Shown: in pieces, positions 42,185 through 49,849 of the stretch
Layout: each line of letters opens with the position of its first letter
Numbering within the stretch: the stretch's first letter is position 1
Source: a virus
IMG/VR virus record: IMGVR_UViG_3300045789_000719
Location: 1-50,130 of that record
Strand: one strand, 5' to 3'
DNA length: 50,130 nt
Notes under the pieces: generated by a model
What the model saw: only the letters and a program-made list of their open reading frames with translations
What the model was told of the DNA's origin: nothing
The model's database searches: none
Program-made: the position numbers and the translations under genes

Positions 42185-42901
42185 ATGCAATATCATCCGC
42201 CCATAAATTCACTCGACCCCGATGCTACATACGTGGATGGTAGTCTTCAGACGGGCACTGAAGGTTCCATCCCACCGGCCAAAGCAATAGAGGATCCGCA
42301 GCGCTCAATTGTGAACGTCATCGAAGCTGCGGGATTGACCCCGGCCGATGATATCACCTTGCTTGAACAGGCTATCGCTGCCCTAATTGCCAATCAGGTC
42401 GTCGTACAGCCTGAATTTGTGGGTCAAGTAGCGTATTTTTCCAGTAGCACGGCGCCAAGCGGCTGGTTCAAGGCCAACGGCGCGGCCGTAAGCCGAACCA
42501 CCTACGCTGATCTGTTTTCTGCGATCGGTACAGCGTTTGGCGCAGGCGACGGCTCAACCACTTTTCAATTGCCGGATCTCCGCGGTGAATTTTTGCGCGC
42601 CCTCGATGACGGCCGCGGGTTGGACGCAGGCCGGACGTTTGGATCAACGCAAAAAGGTACGCTTGTTGGCGGCGATTGGGACGGTGTTGGTTCACAAACA
42701 CTCGGTGCCGTTTCCACCACAAACCCTCATGTCGGGCGGACCCATGTCGGCGCGGATGACATCGATCCAGCCGACTATCCAAACATGTCTCTTTCTGTTG
42801 GTGTGAACCCTGTTGCCGTTCAAAACCCAACCAGCAATACAAACCAGTTTGGCTCAACTCGGCCCCGCAACATCGCTCTTTTGGCTTGTATAAAATACTG
42901 A
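42185..42901 (+). CDS. Tail-collar-domain fibre protein
   Basis: A 238-residue protein. The phage tail collar domain is clear at about 80-140: G-Q-V-A-Y-F-S-S-S-T-A-P-S-G-W-F-K-A-N-G, then T-Y-A-D-L-F-S-A-I-G-T-A-F-G and F-Q-L-P-D-L-R-G-E-F. The end R-P-R-N-I-A-L-L-A-C-I-K-Y is the typical receptor-binding tip terminus. It is short, so it may be a compact fibre or a tip protein. Confidence 0.88.
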   Translation: MQYHPPINSLDPDATYVDGSLQTGTEGSIPPAKAIEDPQRSIVNVIEAAGLTPADDITLLEQAIAALIANQVVVQPEFVGQVAYFSSSTAPSGWFKANGAAVSRTTYADLFSAIGTAFGAGDGSTTFQLPDLRGEFLRALDDGRGLDAGRTFGSTQKGTLVGGDWDGVGSQTLGAVSTTNPHVGRTHVGADDIDPADYPNMSLSVGVNPVAVQNPTSNTNQFGSTRPRNIALLACIKY

Positions 42902-42912
42902 GGACCTATCAC

Positions 42913-43593
42913 ATGAAAATTTACAATTATGATCAAGTTAGTGGCGAGTTTTTGGGCGAAGAAGATGCAGACAAAAACCCATTGGAAGATGGTGAATTTC
43001 TAATCCCAGCTAACGCAACGGAGACCGCGCCGCCTGTCACACTCTCAAATCAAATCGCTGTTTATGTGAATGGCGTATGGACTGTTGAAAATGACTACCG
43101 AGGTACTGAATATTTCGCGCAGAACGGTGACAATTTCATAATCGACAGCATCGGGGCTGCCGTACCACCCGGCCACGCCACGACCCCTCCACCAAGCAAA
43201 AGTATGGTTTGGGACGGTGATGGCTGGCAATTTGACATTGAGGCTTTGCGCGAGCAAAAGTTGGCAGAATTGACGGAGGCCAGCAAACAAGCCCTTGCGC
43301 CGCTGGTTGCCGGGTATTCAGAAGAAGAACAACAGTCCTGGCGTAAACAAGAAGACGAGGCTAAAGCCTGGATCGCTGATAACACAGCGGCAACCCCTTT
43401 TCTTGATCTTTATTTGGCAAATACAGGTTTAACCAAAGCTGACGCAATTGCCAAAATCCTGAACAAGGTCACCGCATTAGAAGCTGCCAGCGCACCCATA
43501 ATCGGATGGATAGTCGCAAAGCGGGCCGCAATCAAAGATGAAACGGCAACTGCCTCAGAAATTCACGCAATCGATCTGACCATCACTTTGTGA
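42913..43593 (+). CDS. Tail fibre assembly-like protein
   Basis: A 226-residue protein with start ATG 42913 (GAGGACC upstream). The N-terminal part (Y-D-Q-V-S-G-E-F-L-G-E) and the middle W-D-G-D-G-W followed by I-E-A-L-R-E-Q-K-L-A-E-L form the DUF4376/fibre-assembly pattern. The C-terminal half is helical (W-R-K-Q-E-D-E-A-K-A-W). It is likely a fibre chaperone or a fibre subunit. Confidence 0.72.
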   Translation: MKIYNYDQVSGEFLGEEDADKNPLEDGEFLIPANATETAPPVTLSNQIAVYVNGVWTVENDYRGTEYFAQNGDNFIIDSIGAAVPPGHATTPPPSKSMVWDGDGWQFDIEALREQKLAELTEASKQALAPLVAGYSEEEQQSWRKQEDEAKAWIADNTAATPFLDLYLANTGLTKADAIAKILNKVTALEAASAPIIGWIVAKRAAIKDETATASEIHAIDLTITL

Positions 43594-43618
43594 GATCATT
43601 TGAAGGGGTTTAAGCCAC

Positions 43619-43936
43619 ATGGGTGTAGCTCGCAAAGAAATATCAGTTGTCTCCGGTTACACGTTTGACCGCAGATACCGTGCGGAAGAAGGTATGGATA
43701 TTGCCGGTTGGGACTTTCGTTTTATTCTGTATGGCTCGGCCGGAGAAGTCCAGCGGTTCATAGTTGGAGACGGGATCTCGATTGATGTGCCGGATCGGTC
43801 GTGGCGCATCACTTTTCCGATTAATCTGAATTCAGGGTCCTACCATTTCAGTCATGATTTTATGACTACAGTTAGCTACTGGAAACAATTAATCGTCGGT
43901 GAGTTTAAAGTAGAGGCACAAGGAGTTCTGAGGTGA
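43619..43936 (+). CDS. Fibre-region protein, unknown function
   Basis: A 105-residue beta-rich protein in the fibre block, with no recognised family. It overlaps the next gene by 4 bases (GTGA), and D-I-A-G-W-D-F-R-F-I-L-Y resembles short phage baseplate/receptor-binding domains of the BppU kind, without certainty. Confidence 0.5.
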   Translation: MGVARKEISVVSGYTFDRRYRAEEGMDIAGWDFRFILYGSAGEVQRFIVGDGISIDVPDRSWRITFPINLNSGSYHFSHDFMTTVSYWKQLIVGEFKVEAQGVLR

Positions 43937-44214
43937 TCAAAATTTATGAGACAGATTACACGGTCGCCGATGTTACAGAGCAGGTAACTGAGATGGTAAT
44001 CACCGAGATCTTGGAGCAAGGTCCGGCAGGCCCGCCTGGTGATGCTCTCGCCAACATCATCGATGATGCTGCGCCTCAACCTGACAAAGCCTATTCAGGC
44101 CAGAAAACTGAGGCGCGTCTCACAGAAGAAAACACAAACATGGACAACAAGCTCGGCAATACAGATGCTGATCTTGTTGTCCATTTCAGAAACGCTTTGA
44201 GCCAAGGAGTTTAG
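43933..44214 (+). CDS. Short collagen-like fibre protein
   Basis: A 93-residue protein beginning at GTG 43933. Residues 30-37 hold a tiny collagen-like stretch (G-P-A-G-P-P-G-D), common in phage fibres as a trimer-forming connector. The C-terminus N-T-D-A-D-L-V-V-H-F-R-N-A-L recurs, slightly changed, at the end of the next protein. Confidence 0.6.
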   Translation: MIKIYETDYTVADVTEQVTEMVITEILEQGPAGPPGDALANIIDDAAPQPDKAYSGQKTEARLTEENTNMDNKLGNTDADLVVHFRNALSQGV

Positions 44215-44217
44215 AAC

Positions 44218-44712
44218 ATGGCTACGTTAGAACAACGCGTGAAAGACGCTCTGACCGATGTTTCGACAGAGCTGAACCTAGCTGCCAGCAAAAGAGGTGA
44301 TTTAACCAGCCTCACAACAGCGGCAAAGACCAATTTGGTGGTTGCTATCAATGAGGTGAATTCGGCTATCGCCGCGGCTTCTGGCATTAACGACGCTCAA
44401 ACAGGAACAGGGACAACCTGGTCCTCTCAGAAAATCGTTGACGAAGTTCTTGCCGCGAAAAACGAAATCCTTGGAGGAGCGTCAGCGGCGTTTGACACAT
44501 TGCTGGAAATTCAAACGGCAATTGAGAGTAATGACGGTGAGATCGGCAGTCTGCTGACGGCCATCAATGAGCGCGTATCTGTCAACGCTGCGCAGGGCCT
44601 CACAGCGCCTCAAAAGCAAAATGCGCGCGACAATATTGATGTCTATTCGAAGGCTGAAATCGGAAATCCTGACGCTGATCTGGTCGCGCACTTTCAGTCC
44701 GGGTTGGCGTGA
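44218..44712 (+). CDS. Tail fibre-like protein
   Basis: A 164-residue Ala/Thr-rich helical protein. I-N-E-V-N-S-A-I-A-A-A and F-D-T-L-L-E-I-Q-T-A-I-E are typical of phage fibre shaft repeats (the T-L-x-E-I motif is frequent). It ends in N-P-D-A-D-L-V-A-H-F-Q-S-G-L, a near copy of the preceding protein's end, so the tail ends of both genes derive from a duplication. Confidence 0.65.
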   Translation: MATLEQRVKDALTDVSTELNLAASKRGDLTSLTTAAKTNLVVAINEVNSAIAAASGINDAQTGTGTTWSSQKIVDEVLAAKNEILGGASAAFDTLLEIQTAIESNDGEIGSLLTAINERVSVNAAQGLTAPQKQNARDNIDVYSKAEIGNPDADLVAHFQSGLA

Positions 44713-44718
44713 TAACTC

Positions 44719-45093
44719 ATGAGCCTTGAAACGCGAATTAAATTTGTGATGGACACAATTAAGAGTAAATTCAATAGCCTTTTAAGTGTGAACGACTTGG
44801 GCAATCAGTCCGGTGTTGTGGTCGTGGATTATAACAGTGGTTCAGTGCAACAACTAAACTCGACAGCGGCGATTACTGATTTATCAATTACGAATTGGCC
44901 TGCATCAGGCAGCAAGGGCCAGTTGATCCTTTTCATAACCATGTCAAGTGATCTGCCTATAACGTTCACCGGCGTTACCGCTTGGGCTTCTGGGCCTGCT
45001 CCGACCTTAAAAACAGGCTTGAATGAACTGGTTTTTACAACGATTGATGGCGGAGTAAAAGTAATCGGCCACTCGGTAGCAACTGGAGTTTAA
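44719..45093 (+). CDS. Fibre-region protein, unknown function
   Basis: A 124-residue beta-rich protein: S-S-D-L-P-I-T-F-T-G-V-T-A-W and L-N-E-L-V-F-T-T-I-D-G-G-V suggest a small jelly-roll-like or fibre-tip domain. No family is recognised. One base separates its stop from the next start region. Confidence 0.5.
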   Translation: MSLETRIKFVMDTIKSKFNSLLSVNDLGNQSGVVVVDYNSGSVQQLNSTAAITDLSITNWPASGSKGQLILFITMSSDLPITFTGVTAWASGPAPTLKTGLNELVFTTIDGGVKVIGHSVATGV

Positions 45094-45094
45094 T

Positions 45095-45424
45095 ATGACA
45101 GATCAAGAAAAACAAAACTTCATGACTAACGTTGCGCTGCCCATGCTCGCCTCATATGCGCAATTTGCTATACAGATTGAAGGTTTTTTAAATCAGTATG
45201 AAGCGTCGATGGGTGATCAGTCGCTACCACCAGAAGATAATTTTGGGCTGCCTTCCGGAGAGTCACCTTTCCCGATCGACGACACTGTTATTTTTACACA
45301 TAACGGGTTTGCCATCACGGGCGAAAATTTATTTCAGGCATTTAAAATGCTGGACGGTGTTGAGCTTCACAAATTCGCTAATATCGTCCAATTCGTTGAC
45401 GACTTCATCGCGGCAAATTCCTGA
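45095..45424 (+). CDS. Fibre-region protein, unknown function
   Basis: A 109-residue acidic protein with helical ends and a middle loop rich in Pro and Asp. It shares one base with the first tailspike-like gene, so translation is coupled. It could be a chaperone or connector for the spike; no family recognised. Confidence 0.5.
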   Translation: MTDQEKQNFMTNVALPMLASYAQFAIQIEGFLNQYEASMGDQSLPPEDNFGLPSGESPFPIDDTVIFTHNGFAITGENLFQAFKMLDGVELHKFANIVQFVDDFIAANS

Positions 45425-46488
45425 TGGCATTTGAAACGCGCTTCGCAAATTTTGACCTGACAACGGGTTTGGGTGATGGCAGCAGCGAAGCAGACGCATG
45501 GCAAGACTGGCCCACGCTTATGACAGGTGTGAACTCACTTTTATCCTCCGGCAATCATGTTCGTGTGGGTATCAAGCGCACATCAGCTAGAAACGTTTAC
45601 GCATCGGAAATTAACTGGTCAATAAGTACGGGTGAGGACAAATATCTGACGCTTGAAGGTTACGATACTGTGCTTGGTGACGGCGGTATTTATGAAGTTG
45701 AATTTGCTATAAACAAGCGTTGTAAATTTTTAGGCTCTGGCATTGAAGTAAAAAATATTCACATTCATGGAAACCATTCCGACTTCATATTTGTCCTAAA
45801 CACGGGCGGCTCAGTCGCCTATAATTGCGGCGCCTTCAACAGTAATTATGGTGGTTTTTATGTTCGGGACTCGACAATAACGAATTGCATGACCATCACA
45901 TCGGGCCCGGCTGTAAAATTGTATCGCGGTCAGGCTTTTCAATGCAAGTTTCAAAGAACGACCGCTGGCATAGGCGTAATTATATCAAATGACTATCGGG
46001 CCAGCCAACTCTTGAATAGCGAGATATGGCAAAACCCTGCAAGTACATCGGCGTCATCAATCGCCGTCCATATCGATGGAGCGACCACAACAGGGTCAAG
46101 CGTTCTCGCAACATTTAATACCATCGTCGGATTTAATACAGGAGTAAAACTCTCATCGCCAAGGCAAGATGGGGGTTCTGTCTTCCTGTTCACGGGCAAC
46201 GTCTTTGCGAATTGTGACGTCGGCATTCAGAATGACCGAACAGGCTTCGAGTCTCTTTCGGTCAAATCAATCATGAACGGGTTTTATAACTGCTCAACCA
46301 ATATTGTATCTGCAAATTCCTTGCATGAGCATGAGATCAATGTTGCGTCGGATCCTTTCTTGGCTGCCGGCAGCGGAGATTTTTCATTGAATGATATAAT
46401 TGACGGTGGATTGCGCTTAAAAGGCAAATACCCGCATTCTACCGGCGTTCACGGCGAGATACTTAATCTTGGAGCGTACCAAGGATGA
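45424..46488 (+). CDS. Beta-helix tailspike-like protein 1
   Basis: A 354-residue protein whose middle part (about 95-300) has the short repeating strands of a right-handed parallel beta-helix (I-H-I-H-G-N-H, V-A-Y-N-C-G-A-F, A-F-Q-C-K-F, L-L-N-S-E-I-W). Starts with G-L-G-D-G-S-S-E-A-D-A and ends with a conserved S-G-D-F-S-L-N-D ... G-G-L-R-L-K-G ... L-G-A-Y-Q module, both shared with the next protein. Such spikes bind or cut surface polysaccharide. Catalytic residues cannot be set by eye. Confidence 0.75.
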   Translation: MAFETRFANFDLTTGLGDGSSEADAWQDWPTLMTGVNSLLSSGNHVRVGIKRTSARNVYASEINWSISTGEDKYLTLEGYDTVLGDGGIYEVEFAINKRCKFLGSGIEVKNIHIHGNHSDFIFVLNTGGSVAYNCGAFNSNYGGFYVRDSTITNCMTITSGPAVKLYRGQAFQCKFQRTTAGIGVIISNDYRASQLLNSEIWQNPASTSASSIAVHIDGATTTGSSVLATFNTIVGFNTGVKLSSPRQDGGSVFLFTGNVFANCDVGIQNDRTGFESLSVKSIMNGFYNCSTNIVSANSLHEHEINVASDPFLAAGSGDFSLNDIIDGGLRLKGKYPHSTGVHGEILNLGAYQG

Positions 46489-48245
46489 CAGTTTATTACG
46501 TGAATAAGGATATTTTTGGAGGTACGGGTGATGGGTCTAGTGAGGCTAATGCGTCTGCCACAGTCACCTCTGCTTGGATGGCGCACGGCAACGCAATTTA
46601 TATTAAGGATGCGACCACGCGCCTAACTATACCCTCTATTGCTATACCCACGGCCCCGACAGATGGTCAAAAGCCATTTAAAATGGAGGGCTACACGGAT
46701 GTTCCTGGGGATCTTGGCTTAGCAAAAATAACCGTTTCCCCACACATCTCATTAACATCATCAACCGAGTCTCATATCTTTTTCAGCTCGTTGGACATTG
46801 CTTGCAATATTGGATACTCGGGCGCAATTTTTAGTACATACGGCGGTTGTTACTTTTTCAATTGTAAGATTGTCAACGAGAGTACAGAGGCAAGCAACAC
46901 ATCCTCATTCAGCCTTTCGTCATCCGGAACAAGCGGCGCCATGGGTTGTTATATCGAAAACCGCGCATTCAATGCGCCAGCCGCTGATGTACGCGGTTTT
47001 GTTGCTGGGTGCCATTTTCACTCAAAAAATTACGGTCGCGCATTCCTTGCTGACACAGCCTATCGAACCCATATCAACATGTTCAATATCGCCACGACGG
47101 ATGCGGTAAATAAACAGATTGGCTTCGATTTTCTGTCAGGTGGGACCACCTACTCGACTGTAATCGCCTACAATACAGCTATCGACTTCGGCACAGCCTT
47201 TCGCATAAACGATCTTCCGACCTACAACTACTCATCTCAAATCACGATGCATGGCAACTTGGCGAGTAAGCCAAACGTCGCAATCCTGAATAAAGATTTC
47301 GACGGATACGAAGCTGGTCTTGATACTTACAGGATTGCCGCCTTTGAGGCCGGGCCGACCCAGCCCATTGTCAACTTGGCAGGGACGACCTCATTCAAGG
47401 TGCAGTCAGTAACCGACACAAAAAAATTCATCTTTTCGGTAGCAATCGACACAACCAAAGAAAACCATCGTGGCAGCATTCTTGCGGGTGGCTGGGGTCG
47501 CTTTCATTTTTTACTGGGCGGCTGGGATCGAATAACACTTTCATTCCGAGGCAAGACAGCGGGCGAGCTGATGTCTTACTCAACATCAGACTCCGAGTTT
47601 GATCAGAATTTTGGGATGCAAGTCTTCACCGCAGCCGGAGATATGAATACGGGCGATGTTGTTCTGTATCGCGGTAGCGAGTTGATCCACCATGAAACCG
47701 GTATAGTCGATGACTTGATCGATTTTTCCGGGGAGATCACGGTCGGCTTCACCCAGAATAACGGAAATGAGTTTGAGGGTGATATGGCCTTCGCTTATTT
47801 CGACAACGACCACTCGCTTAATCTGACCGGCGGTACGCTGCCGCAGTCAGTTCTGGATTATTTTATTGACGCTCAAGAAAAGCCGACAGACCTATCAACA
47901 GCCCCGAGCGCCCATGTAAAGCTTTCCGGCAACGCAGCCGCTTGGGCCACAAATAACGGAACAGGACCAGACCCAATTATCGGTGGGTCGATCACGGACG
48001 TTACCAAAGACAGCGGCTCTTTCATCATAAGAAAGGATATTGGGCCTGTAGAGTCGACGCATATTGATATCGATCCCTTCACAGATGCGGCGAACGGTGA
48101 CTATTCGCTTAATAATACGGCGGGCGGTGGGCTTGAGCTTAAAAATACTCTGCCGTTTGGCTTAGTTTATGGAGCTGTCCAGTCGCCGCGCGTAGGGTCA
48201 GTAAATGGCCTCTTGTCATCAACAGCCATACTTTTAATGATCTAG
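46485..48245 (+). CDS. Beta-helix tailspike-like protein 2 with lectin-like insert
   Basis: A 586-residue relative of the preceding protein: same start (G-T-G-D-G-S-S-E-A-N-A) and end module (N-G-D-Y-S-L-N-N ... G-G-L-E-L-K-N). The beta-helix spans about 60-290; residues about 295-460 are a separate beta-sandwich-like region (I-T-L-S-F-R-G-K, F-A-Y-F-D-N-D) resembling LamG/concanavalin-type carbohydrate-binding folds. ATGA overlap with protein 1. The pair may recognise two glycans or form one hetero-spike. Confidence 0.72.
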   Translation: MTVYYVNKDIFGGTGDGSSEANASATVTSAWMAHGNAIYIKDATTRLTIPSIAIPTAPTDGQKPFKMEGYTDVPGDLGLAKITVSPHISLTSSTESHIFFSSLDIACNIGYSGAIFSTYGGCYFFNCKIVNESTEASNTSSFSLSSSGTSGAMGCYIENRAFNAPAADVRGFVAGCHFHSKNYGRAFLADTAYRTHINMFNIATTDAVNKQIGFDFLSGGTTYSTVIAYNTAIDFGTAFRINDLPTYNYSSQITMHGNLASKPNVAILNKDFDGYEAGLDTYRIAAFEAGPTQPIVNLAGTTSFKVQSVTDTKKFIFSVAIDTTKENHRGSILAGGWGRFHFLLGGWDRITLSFRGKTAGELMSYSTSDSEFDQNFGMQVFTAAGDMNTGDVVLYRGSELIHHETGIVDDLIDFSGEITVGFTQNNGNEFEGDMAFAYFDNDHSLNLTGGTLPQSVLDYFIDAQEKPTDLSTAPSAHVKLSGNAAAWATNNGTGPDPIIGGSITDVTKDSGSFIIRKDIGPVESTHIDIDPFTDAANGDYSLNNTAGGGLELKNTLPFGLVYGAVQSPRVGSVNGLLSSTAILLMI

Positions 48246-48254
48246 GAGGATAGG

Positions 48255-48590
48255 ATGGATCAATGCCCGTATTGCGGACAGTCGGAGCCTGTTGATCCGG
48301 TTGAAGATCTTTATACACTAGATGAAAACTCTAGGACTTTGCGTGTGGGTGGCCAAAAGCGACGATTTTCACCGAAGCGGTGGAAGATAGTAAAGAAGTT
48401 GGCAGCAGCCAGTCCGGACTTTGTTAATAAAGACGCGCTCATGACCTTACTTTACAGCGATTGCGCAGATCCGCCTTTTGATACAATTATTGCAAATCAT
48501 ATATGTCACATCCGCAACCGTCTGGAAGGTACCGATATGAAAATCGAAAATCATTGGGGTGGAGACTGGCGACTAATAAAGAAAGATTGA
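48255..48590 (+). CDS. Zinc-ribbon/winged-helix regulator
   Basis: A 111-residue protein. It begins with a C-P-Y-C-G knuckle (only one cysteine pair is visible) and continues with an OmpR-type winged helix: R-R-F-S-P-K-R-W-K-I-V-K-K-L, V-N-K-D-A-L-M-T-L-L-Y, I-I-A-N-H-I-C-H-I-R-N-R-L, and a final W-G-G-D-W-R-L. There is no receiver domain. Placed after the spikes and before com, it could control the right-end module. AGGAGGAT precedes the ATG. Confidence 0.8.
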   Translation: MDQCPYCGQSEPVDPVEDLYTLDENSRTLRVGGQKRRFSPKRWKIVKKLAAASPDFVNKDALMTLLYSDCADPPFDTIIANHICHIRNRLEGTDMKIENHWGGDWRLIKKD

Positions 48591-48596
48591 AAGACG

Positions 48597-48695
48597 CCCG
48601 CTTGCGGGGGTTCTGCCATGCGACTGGCAGAAACCGGGATGAACCTACCCATCCCACGACAACCGCCGCCCCGCACCCATGGCCATGGGCGGGGC
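48597..48695 (+). promoter_or_regulatory. Hairpin-rich leader upstream of com
   Basis: Three stem-loops in 125 bases: CCCGC/GCGGG (48597-48608), TTCTGCCA/TGGCAGAA (48611-48632) and a long GC hairpin with GCCCCG/CGGGGC plus the palindrome CCCATGG-CCATGGG (48668-48695). None has a T-tract. They may insulate or regulate the com-methyltransferase message. Confidence 0.5.
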
Positions 48696-48716
48696 AAATG
48701 TAGATTGAAGTGAGTA

Positions 48717-48863
48717 ATGGAGTCTAGCAACAAAAAAGAACTCCGGTGTCCAAAATGCCGGAAACTCCTTGCAAAAGGGGAAATATTAGAACTAGAAATC
48801 AAGTGTCCTCGTTGTAGGACTATATCTATTTTGAGGATCAAGCAGGCCAAACTAGCAGCCTAA
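48717..48863 (+). CDS. com: Com-like zinc-finger translational regulator
   Basis: A 48-residue protein with two C-P-x-C knuckles (L-R-C-P-K-C-R-K-L-L-A-K-G and I-K-C-P-R-C-R-T) separated by E-L-E, the pattern of Mu Com. In Mu, Com binds the mom mRNA and opens its ribosome site so that the DNA-modifying protein is made late. Here the next gene encodes a cytosine methyltransferase, so Com probably controls that. ATG 48717 has a weak GTGAG upstream. Confidence 0.85.
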   Translation: MESSNKKELRCPKCRKLLAKGEILELEIKCPRCRTISILRIKQAKLAA

Positions 48864-48926
48864 CCCGAATCCCTTTACATAGAACGCCAAGAGCGTCCTG
48901 GACCGCACAAGCGAAAAAGGAAAACA

Positions 48927-49790
48927 ATGTGGCTTTACATACCCAAAACGGCCTCGCACTCTGCGCAGGTGTCGGAGGTCTCGAGCTCGGCCTCCACATC
49001 GCAGAACCCAACTATCGAACTGTTTGTTACGTCGAGCAAGAAACTCATGCAGCGGCCACAATCGTGGCCAGGATGGAAGACAAGGCCTTGGATCAAGCTC
49101 CTATCTGGTCCGACCTTAAAACCTTCGACCCTGAACCTTGGATTGGAAAAGTATCTATCCTCTCTGCCGGTTATCCCTGTCAACCATTCAGTGTCCTTGG
49201 AAAACGAAAAGGAACAGATGATCCAAGACACCTCTGGCCATATATCGCCAAAATTACCGAAAAGATCCGTCCAGAATGGCTTTTCCTTGAAAACGTCCAG
49301 GGGCATCTTGATATCGGATTTAATGAAGTCATCCGAAGCCTTCAAGAGCTGGACTTTGCAGTTGAAGCGGGAGTGTTCACAGCGTTTGAAGTTGGCGCGA
49401 GCCACGAGAGACGGCGATTATTCATTGTGGCCCACTCCAACCGCTGCGGCGAGCGGCAATCTTCCCGTTCTTCACTGGGGGAAGAAAGGTCTCACAATGA
49501 AAAAGCCGGAAACCTTCAGGCACAGCATAAACACTGCAGCTCAGTCGTGGACGTTAATGAGATCAATAAATCCGGAACTGAAGATCTCTTCGCACCTTCT
49601 CCCGGTGATCTTAAAGCCTGGCAAGAGCTCCTCAGAAGAAACCCTGATTATGAACCCGGTGTTTGGCGAAATGCTAATGGGATGGCCGAAGGGATGGACA
49701 GATCCAAATCAGTCGGTAACGGAGTTTGCAGTTTGGCTGCAGCGTATGCGTGGAGAACTCTTAAAGCTCGATTTAAAGACACTTAACTGA
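48927..49790 (+). CDS. Overlapping 287-codon frame inside the methyltransferase gene
   Basis: This frame starts at ATG 48927 (AAAAGGAAAACA upstream), 2 bases before the methyltransferase start, and ends 4 bases after its stop, without interruption. Its product is basic and includes R-L-K-L-A-R-A-T, S-L-W-P-T-P-T-A-A-A-S-G, M-N-P-V-F-G-E-M-L-M-G-W-P-K-G-W-T and W-L-Q-R-M-R-G-E-L. I recall W-P-T-P-T and L-M-G-W-P-x-G-W-T as motifs of phage proteins found with DNA methylases, from memory only. It may be a real overprinted gene or a by-product of the first frame's codon pattern. Confidence 0.45.
   Translation: MWLYIPKTASHSAQVSEVSSSASTSQNPTIELFVTSSKKLMQRPQSWPGWKTRPWIKLLSGPTLKPSTLNLGLEKYLSSLPVIPVNHSVSLENEKEQMIQDTSGHISPKLPKRSVQNGFSLKTSRGILISDLMKSSEAFKSWTLQLKRECSQRLKLARATRDGDYSLWPTPTAAASGNLPVLHWGKKGLTMKKPETFRHSINTAAQSWTLMRSINPELKISSHLLPVILKPGKSSSEETLIMNPVFGEMLMGWPKGWTDPNQSVTEFAVWLQRMRGELLKLDLKTLN
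48929..49786 (+). CDS. C5 cytosine-specific DNA methyltransferase
   Basis: A 285-residue enzyme that should methylate cytosine in phage (and host) DNA, protecting against restriction. GTG 48929 start. Motif I is L-C-A-G-V-G-G-L-E-L-G; the catalytic cysteine is C84 in G-Y-P-C-Q-P-F-S; E121-N-V is motif VI; E-R-R-R-L-F is motif VIII; the C-terminal S-V-G-N-G-V-C-S-L-A-A-A-Y-A is motif X. The target-recognition part (about 175-225) is short. It stands where Mu has mom. The same bases are open in a second frame (next entry). Confidence 0.93.
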   Translation: MALHTQNGLALCAGVGGLELGLHIAEPNYRTVCYVEQETHAAATIVARMEDKALDQAPIWSDLKTFDPEPWIGKVSILSAGYPCQPFSVLGKRKGTDDPRHLWPYIAKITEKIRPEWLFLENVQGHLDIGFNEVIRSLQELDFAVEAGVFTAFEVGASHERRRLFIVAHSNRCGERQSSRSSLGEERSHNEKAGNLQAQHKHCSSVVDVNEINKSGTEDLFAPSPGDLKAWQELLRRNPDYEPGVWRNANGMAEGMDRSKSVGNGVCSLAAAYAWRTLKARFKDT

Positions 49791-49793
49791 GCT

Positions 49794-49849
49794 TTAAAAC
49801 ATGTACTTCAGGTAGCGGTTGTATGGGTAAAACCAAGTGTCGCTACCTG
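49794..49849 (-). promoter_or_regulatory. Transposase-binding-like sites R2 and R3 with 9-bp inverted repeat
   Basis: On the minus strand, CGACACTTGGTTTT (core 49829-49839) lies exactly 22 bases inside R1; a weaker TACATGTTTTA (49794-49804) may be R3. A perfect repeat CAGGTAGCG/CGCTACCTG (49809-49817, 49841-49849) brackets R2. Confidence 0.7.
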
